Source: Macrosoma leucophasiata (taxonomy: Eukaryota > Arthropoda > Insecta > Lepidoptera > Hedylidae). Taken from it: DNA of 64,000 bases. Shown here in pieces: positions 20,705 to 33,300 of this stretch. The stretch covers positions 3,693,001 to 3,757,000 of the forward strand of contig JAWQUS010000020.1 of assembly GCA_036365455.1 (NCBI GenBank), in the 5' to 3' direction. The position numbers were made by a program, and so were the translations under genes. Positions within the stretch are counted from its first letter, which is position 1, and each line of letters opens with the position of its first letter. The notes below the pieces were generated by a model that made no database searches, was not told the DNA's origin, and was given only the letters and a program-made list of their open reading frames with translations.

Positions 20705-20945
20705 ATAAATACTAGCGGACCCAAACCCCAAAATCCGCTGTCCTGTCTCTATGTACATAACTAAGTATATACATACAAAAAAAAATTAAAAGGGCATTTT
20801 CCAGTGGACCAAACTATGCATCTAAACCATTCTCAAAACACACACAATAATGAATCATCAAAATCGGTCCAGCAGTTACGGAGGAGTTCAGTAACATACT
20901 CGTATCTACACAACACACGCACACAAAAAAAGATGAGTGAATGAT
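20705..20945 (+). repeat. Lepidopteran 'ACTAGCGGACCC' repeat
   Basis: Starts ACTAGCGGACCCAAACCCC and contains ATCAAAATCGGTCCAGCAGT TACGGAGGAG followed by a CA-rich run (ACACAACACACGCACACAAA). This order of motifs is typical of a common lepidopteran interspersed repeat. No coding. Confidence 0.6.
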
Positions 20946-21602
20946 ACAATTTAACTAAGAAATTTGAAATTAAAATGAATGCAGTCTTTATTTATTTGTT
21001 AATTAGGTACTTAAGTCGAATATTATTAATCAAAATAAAAGAATTGAATACTATTAATCAAAATTAATTGTAGAGAGGTTAATTCTTATAAAAATAATTA
21101 GAAAGCTGTTTTCCCTGACAACCGGTTTCTTAGCTCATCGTAATAAATATAGGTACCAATCCAACATTGCTAAAAAGTCGTTCACTGGGACAATTGATGG
21201 ATGAGAAGATAGGTATTGCCATAGATACAGTTCCGTAAAGCCCCGAATATTTATAATTTTGAAGTTGCGTATAAACATAATATTGTATGTAATGTATGTC
21301 AATAAAATTAAAACAAACTAGCAACTCTGGCAAGGAACAGCGCCAGTGGCGGGTGGGGAGGTCTCGCTCGCTTGTTCGGCCCGGAATCGCGCTGCGGCGT
21401 GTGTGTGCGTTGCCAATGTATACGAGACGCGCATGCGCAATGAAATTCCTCATAAATTACTCTTAAATTTTGAGGAAGCGGTAGCGGAAGAGGATTTTTT
21501 TGTTTTTATTTATGAGGATGCGGAAACGGTTAAGGAACCCAATATATTACGGAACTTCCTCATTATGAGGAAGAGGAAGAGGAATCCTCAACAACCCTAC
21601 TG

Positions 21603-21745
21603 CGAATTATGTGCACGGCCCAATGCCACATGAGCTTCGCAATCGCTCGGCTATGTCGTCTAGTTTGGTTCTCATGCGGATCTCCTCATTTTCCATTCGA
21701 TCTCGCAGGGAAACGTTGAGCATGACCATGATCATGACCTTCTCA
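21603..21745 (-). pseudogene. RTE-like LINE, ORF fragment (part 1 of 2)
   Basis: The reverse strand encodes VSLRDRMENEEIRMRTKLDD IAERLRSSCGIGPCT-like sequence, the conserved pre-terminal region of RTE-type polyproteins. It continues into 19485-19640 once the hAT insertion is removed. Confidence 0.7.
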
Positions 21746-22175
21746 TAGGTGGATTATGTCAGTGAATGTACACATTCAGTTGAGCAATTCATTTAGGCTT
21801 AATTGGGCACAAATTCATTTGCCATTTGGGCATAATGTCGCGTAATAGCAGTTAGCTGATATAATGCCGGCCCGCTTATATGTATGGTGGCCTTATCGTT
21901 GTCTATTGTAGAGTTACAATCAACGATAGATAAACCAGTATGTACAGTACAAAAACAAGAGTCCCAGAGAGCAGTTAGTATTTTACAACATAAAAACATA
22001 CTTATATAATACATTACATTTTATAAAAGTCTTTTAGAATCTCCCGTACGAAATTACCTAATTTAAATAAAATTGACAGACTGTATCAATATTATATCTA
22101 ATATTGATAAAGTCTGCAAAATTTGGTTATTTAATTAAATAGGCAACAATTGCTGGTTAAATTATTGGTTAAACT
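21746..22175. other. No gene seen
   Basis: AT-rich non-coding DNA. Confidence 0.35.
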
Positions 22176-22176
22176 A

Positions 22177-22318
22177 CCAAGTGTAGGAGTTCGCAAAGGC
22201 ACCACCGCCTTACCCCTAATCTATGTGCCCCTAAATTGTAGTGTTCAGCACTATCGTTTGCCGGCTAGACGGTAATGAACCTATAATGACTATTACAGAG
22301 ACATAACACTAGTCTAGT
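22177..22318 (+). repeat. 290-bp GAGCTC-family repeat, 5' half
   Basis: GTAGGAGTTCGCAAAGGCAC CACCGCC ... GTAGTGTTCAGCACTATCG ... GAGACATAACACTAG. Followed at 22320 by TAGTGTTTCCCAAACATTGT, which resembles one end of a hAT element whose other end I could not find. Confidence 0.65.
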
Positions 22319-22319
22319 G

Positions 22320-22742
22320 TTTCCCAAACATTGTTCTGCCACGGCCCGGTAATTTTCACACTGCCCCTTCGTGACCCACTTACTTCTTGCTTGCCAAGCT
22401 GGTCCCATTTGGTAAAATAACATACATTTATTAATAGTAAAAAGATTTTATTAGTACGAAATATAGAGCTACTGCATAATTTTTACTAAAGAATCTGAGT
22501 TCGCGGAAAATTACGAAGTCTTAGGGCGTTGCAGCATAGGCACATATAGGTAAGACATATGTGATTAGGACGGTGTTCGCTGAAGATAAAGTGAACAACT
22601 AATAATATTAAGCAGACAATACTCTACATTGATTATTTATTTATTAGGCACATTTACAGTTGTTACAATTTAACATCTTAAAATTAAACAATTTATATTA
22701 TTCTTCTAATTGCACAACCAATTACAAATGTAGACCGCATTA
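22320..22742. other. Possible single hAT end, otherwise nothing
   Basis: The TAGTGTTTCCCAAA start suggests a hAT-type terminus, but no partner inverted repeat was identified. The remainder is AT-rich. Confidence 0.3.
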
Positions 22743-22743
22743 T

Positions 22744-23040
22744 CATAGAGCAACACGGGCCACCGGCCGCGGCGGACTGGAGGGGAGTAGTCATAGCGTT
22801 TATTACCGATGCAAAACAGTCTGTCATTTTTGCGGGGGGAAATGCGTGCGACACACACGCACACTACAAAAATCGTCTTTTACTACGAAACTCACACCTT
22901 GACTTTAACAAAATACAGGAACAATTTCACGCACACATTTAAACATCTAGGCGACAGGTATAGGCCCATTTGGGCTTGTACTTTGACAGAGGGGAAAGCC
23001 TGCAAAAAAATGGCTACTCCGCTCCGGTGTTGCTCTATGT
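22744..23040. mobile_element. MITE with CATAGAGCAACAC ends, copy 1 (~297 bp)
   Basis: Left end TCATAGAGCAACACGGGCCA C, right end CTCCGGTGTTGCTCTATG; the ~13-bp termini are inverted. The interior includes GGAGGGGAGTAGTCATAGCG and its near-complement at the other end (TGGCTACTCCGCTCC). A second copy, in the opposite orientation, is at 36303-36606. Confidence 0.85.
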
Positions 23041-24180
23041 TGATTATAAAGGAATATTGTAGTCCAGAGATAAAAATAAATTAAATTAAAGATTATTTCC
23101 AAAATAATCATGGCAAGTTATAAACACATGGATTAAGATTCTTAATTAAAAAAAAACATGTTGAATGAGATTTGGAAGATTAATTATGTTAAGAACATTT
23201 AAAACAGTTTAATTTTGGCTGAATTATTGTGAGTTCTTTTGCCCGTGTTTTGCTCCTTATGTCAAACATTTTTAAAACTAGAAAGGCAGTTCGACAATCA
23301 CAGTATCATGTAATCGTCTAACTAATGGAAACAAAACATGAGAACATTATCAAACATTGCAAAGCCTCTTCCCACGGTTACTGTTACAAACTGCAATTTC
23401 TCGTATCAATAGGGACCTGTAATATCATTATAGAACGTTGAGAGATGTTTGAGTGTGTCTGCGACTGATAAGGTGTGACAATTACACAGTTTGGTATAAA
23501 GGTGCATTTTTCATATAAGATATATTTCAATAATTTCTTGTAGATTTTTATACATCCAAAATATACCAATCGCCATTATTTCTTGTCATTTTATCTGCTT
23601 AATTTTAAATTGCACTCAATTATTCGCTGTTTCATAAAATTAAGTGTCTTTGTAAAACTTTATTCAACTTAATTTATCAAATGTCAATAGATCTTAATTG
23701 TACACTGTTTATTTTTTGGCTACAATTCATGATTAACAAATTGATAAGTGATTACAGAATAATTACTAAGCAGCATACAAAATCTACTTAGAAACAAGAA
23801 ATTTAATAATGAAACTTTCCTATTGAGAACAACAAGATAATTTTAGTACCTACCATTACTTATCTGTAATTACGTAATTTAACTAATACGAGACATTATT
23901 AAAGCAATAAATTGATAATACATGAATAGTTGTTTACACATCTGCTGCTTTGACTGTAACTCTAATAATGCAAGTAAACAACCAATATGACTAATTTAAA
24001 CAAAAGTTAATTAGTGTTACAAATCAATCAAAACCAGACGCAGACAGCTGACCTATAAAGTTTTAATTAAGAAGCGATAAAGTACCTAATTATTATGACA
24101 GTAGTGTTTGATTTTACGCACTTTCCTCAATTACAGCTAATGAATGTGTAATATCAACTCTATGTACATAAAAAACAAAA
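23041..24180. other. No gene seen; upstream of gene B
   Basis: About 1.1 kb of AT-rich DNA with no long frame and no recognised repeat. It directly precedes the gene B promoter, so it may hold regulatory sequence that cannot be read by eye. Confidence 0.35.
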
Positions 24181-24226
24181 AGTTAGAACCAAGGAAAGCA
24201 GGCAGAGAACTCAGAGAAGACTCCAC

Positions 24227-24261
24227 TCAGTGAAGTGAACGACGCGACGCGCTATAGTTGT
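24227..24261 (+). promoter_or_regulatory. Gene B core promoter: Inr plus DPE
   Basis: Arthropod initiator TCAGT at 24227-24231 (A = +1 at 24229). Exactly at +28 to +33 stands AGTTGT (24256-24261), a full match to the downstream promoter element RGWYVT. The strict Inr-DPE spacing is known for insect TATA-less promoters. It predicts a 50-nt 5' UTR before the ATG at 24279. Not experimentally supported. Confidence 0.6.
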
Positions 24262-24278
24262 GCGTTTCGTTTTACAAT

Positions 24279-24307
24279 ATGTCGGCCACTGTTGAAACTA
24301 GTTTGAA
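24279..24307 (+). CDS. Gene B exon 1 (start codon)
   Basis: [27 protein letters not shown] and two bases of the next codon, then donor GTAAGTG. The phase-2 end fits exon 2, which begins with one base completing Lys10. The ATG context is CAATATGTCG. A predicted Inr+DPE lies 50 nt upstream. Confidence 0.7.
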
Positions 24308-27300
24308 GTAAGTGCCGGCGAAAGTTATTTTGATACAGAGTTATGCGGTCTTATGTCGTTTACAAAATATTAATAGTGTCAATTTGTGAGTGCTGTGCGT
24401 GTTCACAGGATTTGTTTTTGTACTGCACGATCATCGACAAACATCGAAACGTTTTTTTTTTTATTTTAAATATTTTTCTGATCATGGAAATATCCAGTCG
24501 GATGCAAACATTCATATTTTTGTCATTTTTTTATGAATGACTGGCGATTTGCGATTTTTTTTTAATTGTACGTCTAGTTTATTTATTTATTTGAAGACAT
24601 GCTTCTATTGTTTAAAGTTAACTACCACTAATTAACTAACCACTAAGTGTTACTAAATGGTACTGTGTTCTAGCTGAGGTCCAGGCTTCCATATCCGGGT
24701 TAAAGTTTGAGGGATTGCCCTAAAATAATCTGTTCATTCATCTGTTTTCATACTTTTCATCAATGTAGGTACCATCAGGGAAAAAATCTGTAGCGCACAT
24801 GGAACCTTAATACGATGGTAATAAAAGATATGTTTGATTGATATGGGCAGACCCGGAAGACCGGAGGGATCCCTGTAGTACTTACAAGTCCGCAAACTGC
24901 AAAAAAAAGTATTTCTATTTAATGCTTCTTTTATACCTACCTGCCTACTATTGCATGATTTGGTTACCAATGTAAGTAGGTACCTACTAATGGCACAACA
25001 TTAGTGATCAAATCATGCTTCATAAAGTAAAAAACTACCTACCTATACGTTTTTGTTTGCGAATAGTTGGTACTTATTTGAATATAATTAAGATTGTGTA
25101 AAATACATTTTCAATAAAATTGAATTTTAATGAACAATTTATTTTATTAGGATAAGAGTTAATGCTCAATTAAAAAAGTACATAAAACGTATAATAATCA
25201 TAATATACCTACCTATTTTTCTTTGATATTTTACAAAAATGGTTGCAGTCTGAAACTTACAGAGATAGATATAAACCTAGTTACCTAGGTACCACTTAAA
25301 ACGAGGGTGTTCCTCCAGGATATGAAATATTAGTAGCAATTACAATAAAGGTACCTATAAGTATCTATTACATTGAAGTCTTAAGAGTCTGCGAGCTTGT
25401 AGGGATGAAGAGAATGGTGAATGTAGGAGAAGCATGGGAGGTGTGTCAGGACCGGGATATCTGGCGCTCCACACTCTCTGCCTACTCCGTAAGGGACTTG
25501 GCGTGAAGATACATACATACATTAGTATACCCTTATATTAAGGTATCCTTAGGGGAAACAGCTCGGTGGTAACACGCGTCTTTAAGTCCGTTGTGTGATT
25601 AGGAAGGCCTCAGGAGTATGAAATTTACACTGAAAGCTGTAGTTTCATGTAGATGTTTATAGGCTACAGTACCTACTCGTATTACTTACCTACTCTTATC
25701 ATTGTTGTGCCTCGGAAAGCATGTAAAGCCGTCGGTCCTGCGCCCGATCTCTTTCCGGTCGTGTCGGATTGCCGTCCCATCGGACTATGAGAGTGCACCT
25801 GTGTTTGTGCATACTCTTGTGCACTACAATATCTCCCGCGCAGTTGGCTAGTCTCCGTTGAGATTGGCCGCCGTGACCGAAATTCAGTCTGGAGGTCATT
25901 ACTTACCATCAACATGAAATTTATGCTTGTTTGCCACTTCATGACCCATAAAAAAATTTAGGCTCTAAAAATGGCCCTGTAATTTCCGGCACAGAGGCAT
26001 AACACCCTAGGCTTCAGGAGTGATAACGCAACTGCATTTTGACCATGGTTTTTCTGTGGGTGTCTATAGGCTGCAATCACCACTTAACATCAATGTGAAC
26101 AGCATGCCTGTTTGCCACTTCCATCACATAAAAAAGCGCCTTAAACGTTCGAAGAACATATTCTAACAAAATCTAATAGGTAAATCAACAGATGACGTAA
26201 AACAAAATGACAAAATATTGACAAATAATTATGGAATATATATCACATGCGCTGATAAGATTGACTCGCTGTGATAACGCTCGTCTTTGTCTATTAATGC
26301 AAGAGATTAAGATAATTAGACACTGTAGAAGCATAATAATGGCAACCCATTTTACGTCCTGCTAGACACGAGTCTCTCTCCTTTTCGGATCCCTCCAAAA
26401 AGGAGCAATAAAACTACCGCCATTGCGATCGCCAATCCGAATGCCAACCATGGTATATCCAGTATCCTTCTAAGGTTTTGGTCCAGCAGTGGACATCTTT
26501 CAACTTATATGATGATGATGCCATTATCGTCACGCATGGCATGGGAATTGGCGACCGCAGTCACAGTGGCTTCAGGTGTATCGCAGGATGCTACTGTTCA
26601 TTCCGCGTGGCAACAATCCTGCTTAGGTCCCACTGCTGGGCACGAGTCTGTCCCCTTTTTTTGGGGAGGCCTGGAGCTTACTCCACCGCGCTGCTCCAAT
26701 GCCGATTGGTGGAGATACGGGTTATATCCCTATCTTACGTTATTGCACTTACTACCGCCCCATTGGAATGGTTTGACCGCCATCTTTTCGGTTGACTGGA
26801 GAAAATTTGGCTTTGGAGAAAATTATTCCGCTAATGGGCGCTAGGGTCGTCACCACTTAGGGGATGAGGATGATGATGATAAACATGATGCTGGTGGTAG
26901 AGTGCCAGAGTCGAATCTTGAAGACGAAGGCACCATCGCATTGCCTAATCTGTCATTCTTCTTCAGATTTATCAAATGCTGTTTTTCGACACTAAAGCCC
27001 TGCGCAGACGAAGGACTTTTGTTCCTAGAAAACAAAAATTCTCAAAGACTTACTTCAAAAACTCGGGGTATTTTTAGTCCTTTGTGTGCGTTATTCCATA
27101 CAGTTTATAAGAGATTTATATTGATGAAAAAAAAGGACCCGGGAGAGAGTACCTCGTCAGCGCAGGTGTGTTCCAGTTAGTTAGATAGTAATGCAAAACA
27201 CCCTAATAACTATCATGGAGGCAAGACAACTAAAGCCTCAAGGTTAGCAATGCATCTGCATATTGACTTTGGATTTAGTGCAAATGTCTATAAGCTGCAG

Positions 27301-30300
27301 TTGTCACTTACCATCAATGTAATTTGCTTGCTTTTTGTAATGGAAGTGGCAAATAAGCACGCAGTTCACATTGATGTTAAGTGATGACTGCAGCCTAGAC
27401 ACCCACATGAAGAGTATGAAGACCAAGGTCAAAATGCAGATGCGTTACACTCCTGAGGCCTGGCCCAAGTGTTATGCCTCTGCACCGGAAATTAAAGGGC
27501 CGTACATTACCGTACATTACCACCTGACCGGAACACGATAGCGCTGAACACTACCATTTAGCAGCAGGTAAATTAGATAATGCGGTGGTGTAGGCATGCT
27601 GGCCCGCGAGGATCGTCACTGGAGCTCTACCACCAGTAAAATTAAAAGTTGCTTATTTGTCACTTATAAAAAAGAGTAATAAGTCAATTATATAATGCGA
27701 TAATTAGATCCGTACAATAAAAATCATATAAAATCAATTATGAGTGAAAACTATTGTCTGCATCCATTGTTGTGACCACAAAAGTTACACTGAAGTCCGT
27801 GAGTTCTTAGCCACACTGAGTACTGGATTACATTGTATTTAATTCATAGACTACAATGTCACGATATTTTATCACAATCTAAGATCGCATTAAGAATTAA
27901 TCTTCTTATACTGTGAATGTTACGTATTATAAATGAAGGTCAATTTTGTATGTTTAAGTTATAAAAACGGAAAAATAATAGATAGAGTTGCAGTGTAAAT
28001 TAAAGTAAATAAATTAAAGTGAATGACAATTGAAATACCTACATGTTTAACAAGCTTATATATAAACATTTGGTTTTATCTTAGTTTTATATATATATAT
28101 AAATATATAACTAAGATAAAACCAAATTTAATAAACTAATGTAAATAAGTATATGAGTAAAGTGTCTCATTTCCCCTTTTACAAACTGTTAACAAAGAGT
28201 AAAGAGAAATGAAAAAGAGTCATTCTTTGTCATTCACCGGCAGAGTTCCAAAGTAGAATAAAATTCTTCCGCTAGTGGACGGTGGGGTCGTCATGTCCCA
28301 ACATCAGTATAACAAAATATTTGTTAAAGTTATTGTTCGTGTAAAATTTTACATCCTTCTCTAATTTAAAGTTGCATGCACATAATGTAAAGTTCAAATA
28401 TTACAATAGGTACAGGTACATAAAGACGGTAACAGAATCTAATACTGGCATATAGCTCTCTTGTTAGTCTTTTGATTGCGCAGTATTTCATCGTATAATC
28501 TACGTATATCACTTTCTCGTGAATACGTTAATATTGTACAAGTACATATTCCTATTTCTTAATATTTTTTTTCTTTTTTTTTTAATATAATGGCATCGCT
28601 GTTACGCATATTGCCAGTGTCAAGTAAAGAGATATTTCGTATTTGTTTATAAGCAACGTAAAAGTCAGAATCAGTCAGTCAGTCAATTATTTATTATGTC
28701 AGTCAAATGAGTCAGTAATTAGAGTGCAGGTGTATTGTTGCGGAATTGGAGGCAAGAAAATTCGAGGTTTTTTGGTGTAACGTATGTTCCGTTTATTGAT
28801 TCGATTGCGATTACAAAATTACAAGACAAATAGTAAAGATGGCGCGAGCGCCCCGTCGTCCTGGCCGCGTTGGCCAATCACAATCATGCGCATGACGTAG
28901 GCGTCCCCATTGGTCCGATTCCAAACGAAGCCGTGTGATTAGCTATATGCACGCGCATGCACAAGGCGCGCACTTTCAAATGCTCCAACATGCTCCCGGC
29001 CTTGGAAGCAACAGCATCCAACAGTTGCCTGGACTCGCGACTCCCGGCTCCCGGCAGCTTCTAATTATTTCTCATCATTCGTCGTTGGTCCAAGCGGACA
29101 AATCTTTGAAAATGCCCGTCGTACAATACCATCAGCTTTGCGAATATCGGCAACGCGTGATATGCCGTCTCTTCCTGGATAGGTCTTGACGATTCGGCCT
29201 AAACTCCATCTCAATGGCGGCTGGTTGTCATCCTTTATCAAGACCAACGTATTTTCTTTTAGATCATCATTATGTTGATACCATTTGGTTCTAGTCTGCA
29301 TCTCCGACACATATTCTTTCGACCAGCGATTCCAGAAATGCTGTCGTAATTGCTCCACTCTTTGGTATCTGGTGAGCCGAGTTGCTGGAACGTCTTGCAG
29401 GTCAGCGGGCACAGTAGCAGTCAGCGGGCGGCCAACCAGAAAATGAGCGGGTGTGAGAGGAAGGTAGTCATGGGGATTTGTAGACATGGGACTTAAAGGT
29501 CGTGAGTTGAGGACGGCTTCAACTAGAGTAAGTACCGTATTAAACTCTTCGAATGTCATGTGTGCATTGCCTACTATCCGCTTAAGATGGTATTTGCAGC
29601 TCTTAACACCTGCCTCCCATAGGCCCCCAAAATGGCTAGCATAAGATGGTATCATTTTAAAAGTTATAGTTTGCGATAATGCGTATTCCTTAATGTCATC
29701 AGCACAACATTTTAAAAACTGTGTGAATTCATTTTTAACACCTACGAAGTTACGTCCGTTATCGGAGTAAATCTCGATAGGCTTTCCTCGACGTGAAATA
29801 AATCGTTTAAGAGCTAGTAAGTAAGCATCGGATGTAAGGTCGGTGACAAGTTCGAGGTGTACAGCGCGCGAAACAAAACACACGAATAAACAAATATACG
29901 CTTTCTGTAATCTCGCTCCCCTGCCTTTACGGTTCAAAATAAACATTGGACCTGCGTAGTCCACGCCGCATCGCAAAAATGGAAAACCTGGAAGTAATCG
30001 TTCCTTAGGTAGGTTTCCCATGATAGGAGTGACAGGTGCCGCGCGAAAACGAGAACATTTCACGCAATTATAAAATACCTTTCTTGCAAGGTCACGACCA
30101 CCCATAGGCCACCATGACTCCCTTATTGTGTATAAAAGGAGCTGTGGTGCACCATGTAACATCCGTTCGTGTTCGTAGCGAAATAATAATATCGTAAAAT
30201 GATGCTTAGAATTAATTAAAATTGGATGACGTTTATCGTAAGAAAATTCTACCGAATTGTGGATGCGTCCTCCGACGCGTATTAAATTATTATTATCATA

Positions 30301-33300
30301 AAATAAATTTAATTTTAATAATTGCGAATTTGATTTGATATTTTTATTTTTTGTAAATGATTCGTATATATCAGCAAATGATTCCCGTTGACTTAATCTA
30401 GCTAATGTTAATTCTGCATTAATAAGTTCATCAACTGTCAATAGACCAGTGCGCTTGTTGTGTGTGTTGCGCGTATTATAAATAAAACGACATACATAAG
30501 CCGCAGCTCGTTTCATTCTATTGTATTGAGAAAATCTTGCAATGGAAATAAATTATTATGTTATTGTTTTGTAAATAAATGTAAATAAATGTTTAGTAAA
30601 TTTGTGATGCGCTTGATAAGATAATCCGTTTCGTTATAATATTGTTGCAATCATGCTTAACTTGAGAATAAAACATTAATTCGTCCTCTTTATTATTCCA
30701 TCCGATACCTAAAGTTTTATTGTGAACGTCGTCGCCGAGCGCTAGCCGCATCGACGCACTGATAACATTGTTGTCATCGTTAGGGTTCGCGCCGTCAAAG
30801 TTAAAATTAAAAACCCATTCGCGTAAAATGAAACATGCCGATTTTAACACTTTATTTGTACCATAGCAAATTTTATTTAATTCTGAAATGCTATTCGCGC
30901 CACAAATTAAATCGTCTACAAAAAAAAGTTTTCGATTAAAGTTTCTTTAACGTACGGAACCTCACAGTTATCAGCCAATTCTATTTTTTATAAATAGAAC
31001 TGGTTTGTAACTTCCTTTCCAACGCAAAAAATCGACGTTCAGCTTGCGTACGAGTTTCACCTAAAACAGTTGGTGATTGTTTGAACGGGAATCGAACACT
31101 GAACCGTCCGTCAGCGTCCCGCTTGGTCGTTTGAACAAAGTGTTCCTCGCACGCACGCTCCTCGTCATTGCCTACTTTATGCGAAACAGGAGGCAACTCC
31201 TCGATTTCCCAAAACCTTCTTACTAAATGATCTAGTGAGGACGTATCGTTATTATTAAATTGTAAAAAATTACAGCTTATTGATTTATTACGTTTATAGG
31301 TATGATTGTGAACGGCACCCGATACTATCCAACCAAGATGCGTATTTTGGATGTAAGGCCCGTTCTTCATTCGAATTTTACCTTCGCTAATTAGCTCCCA
31401 AAACAAATCCGCGCCTATCAACATGTCAATCGCTTGACTGTCATAAAACATCGGGTCTGCGAGAATAATGTTGTCTGGTAAGTTAAAGTCGTTTATGATT
31501 ATCGAACTTGTAGGTAAGTTTGCCGTTATATGTGGCAAAACTAAACCTCGAATGCGTGTGGTGTAATTACTTACGCGTGATTTTAAATTGATATCACAGG
31601 ATTGCGTACACTGTGTGATATAATTTCCTACACCATGAATTTGATGAGTGGACTGTATAATTTGCGAATTTAATTTGTCACAAAGAGATTGCGTGATAAA
31701 CGTACGTTCACTGCCGCTGTCGAGTACTGCGCGCGTTTGTAGGTATTCTCCCGACCGGCTACGTACTTCCACGATAGCCGTTGACAGTAAAACAGCTGAT
31801 CTCGCTTGATCTACTTTGCTACTATTGTTTGCGTGATTTAATTGCGTTTGAAACGAAAAAATATGACTTTGCGCGTCATGTGAAGTAGAAGCTTGCGTAT
31901 CGTTTACAATTTGACCACAGGTTGTTAGCGTAACTGCAGACGAATTGTTATGATTATCACAAATTAGCGTATTATGCTTCTGCTCACATTTCCTACACGG
32001 TCCAAATACACAAGTATCAACGGAGTGCCCGGACCGCATACAATTTATACATAAGTTTTTATCTTTTATAAACTTAAGCCTGTCATGTACACTAAGGTCG
32101 AGAAATTTTTGACACGAATATAAAGGATGTAATGTGTTACACATTAAACATGCCTTCCAAGTGTGAGTGTTTTTACTAACGGAATTTTTAGTAAATTTAT
32201 TTGTTGTTACATTACACTGAACCTTTGATGAAGAAACATGGCTGTTAGAATGTTTTTTCATCTCATATGCGTTAAATGTACTAGGTTTAGAATGTGACAC
32301 TATCAATGTTTCTAAAATATCAGCCCTATTTTTTAAGAACTGCAATAAATAGTCTAATTTGACTGAGTTATGCTTGTTATGAACCACACTGCATTTATAT
32401 TGTTCCCACTCGCGTTCAGATATTGAATCTAACTTAGTAATAATTATATAGATAACAATGGTATCCCAGTGATCAGTGGGTTCACCAAGCAGCTTCAAAG
32501 CCCTTAAATTTTTTAAAATAGTGTCAATCAGTTTGCGTAATTGAGATGGCGATTCTTTGTGTAACGGCTGAATTGAAAATATGGATTTTATATGATTATG
32601 CACTAATAACTTCGTATTGTCAAAACGATTCATTAATAGTTCCCAGGCCACGTCATAGTTATCGGCAGAAAATTCTAAGGAATCTATAACGGACTTCGCG
32701 TTACCCTTTAACGATGATTTTAAATAATGAAATTTTTGGATTTGCGGAATCGTATTGCAGTTATGCACTAAAGATACAAAGGTATCACGAAACTCTAACC
32801 AATGTTCATATGAACCGTCGAAACAAGGGATAGATATGGTAGGTAATTTAACTGCGTTATTATTACTTGCTGACACCTCAGACCTTTCATCACATATAGT
32901 AAGACACTCAGCTAGTGCTAAAATAACATAATATTCACGTTCAAATACTTCTCGCGATTCTAGCTGTTCTTCCATGTCAGATTCGTGACTTAAATCCTCA
33001 ATTTGAGTCTGAACATGGTTGAAATCACCCATAAGATTTTGTGATCCTACTACACGTAATTTAAGCTCAGCTCGCTGATGAGCATTCAACTTTAACCCCT
33101 CAAATGAACTTACATATTTTTTAAAATTAGTTAATCGACACTTTAAAGATGCGCGTTTTTTCTTTAAATCTTTCATCGTTAATTCTGATTTATATTCCGA
33201 TGTAGCCATTGTGTATGGGCAAAAGAAAAGCGGTATTTACTCACGATTACACCTGATGTGGCGAGCTGATGTGGCGAGCTGATGTGGCGAGTTGACGCGT

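Larger units (their letters stand above)
19645..21601. mobile_element. Degenerate hAT transposon with nested insertions
   Basis: Ends GGGTTGTTGAGGAAGTGATT (left) and the complement GGAATCCTCAACAACCCTAC T (right) form terminal inverted repeats. Flanks TCGAATTA (19637-19644) and GCGAATTA (21602-21609) fit a 7-8 bp target duplication. Both subterminal zones are packed with GAGGAAGAGG/GAGGATGCGG repeats. On the minus strand near 21150-21225 a frame reads AIPIFSSINCPSERLFSNVG, matching the C-terminal hAT dimerisation domain (SxxPSERxFSxxG). The 5' CAGTA expected of a hAT end seems lost on the left. Nested inside: a tRNA-SINE (19782-20050), a 101-bp tandem repeat (20054-20370) and a 5S-SINE piece (20509-20665). 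It interrupts an RTE-like LINE. Confidence 0.8.
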
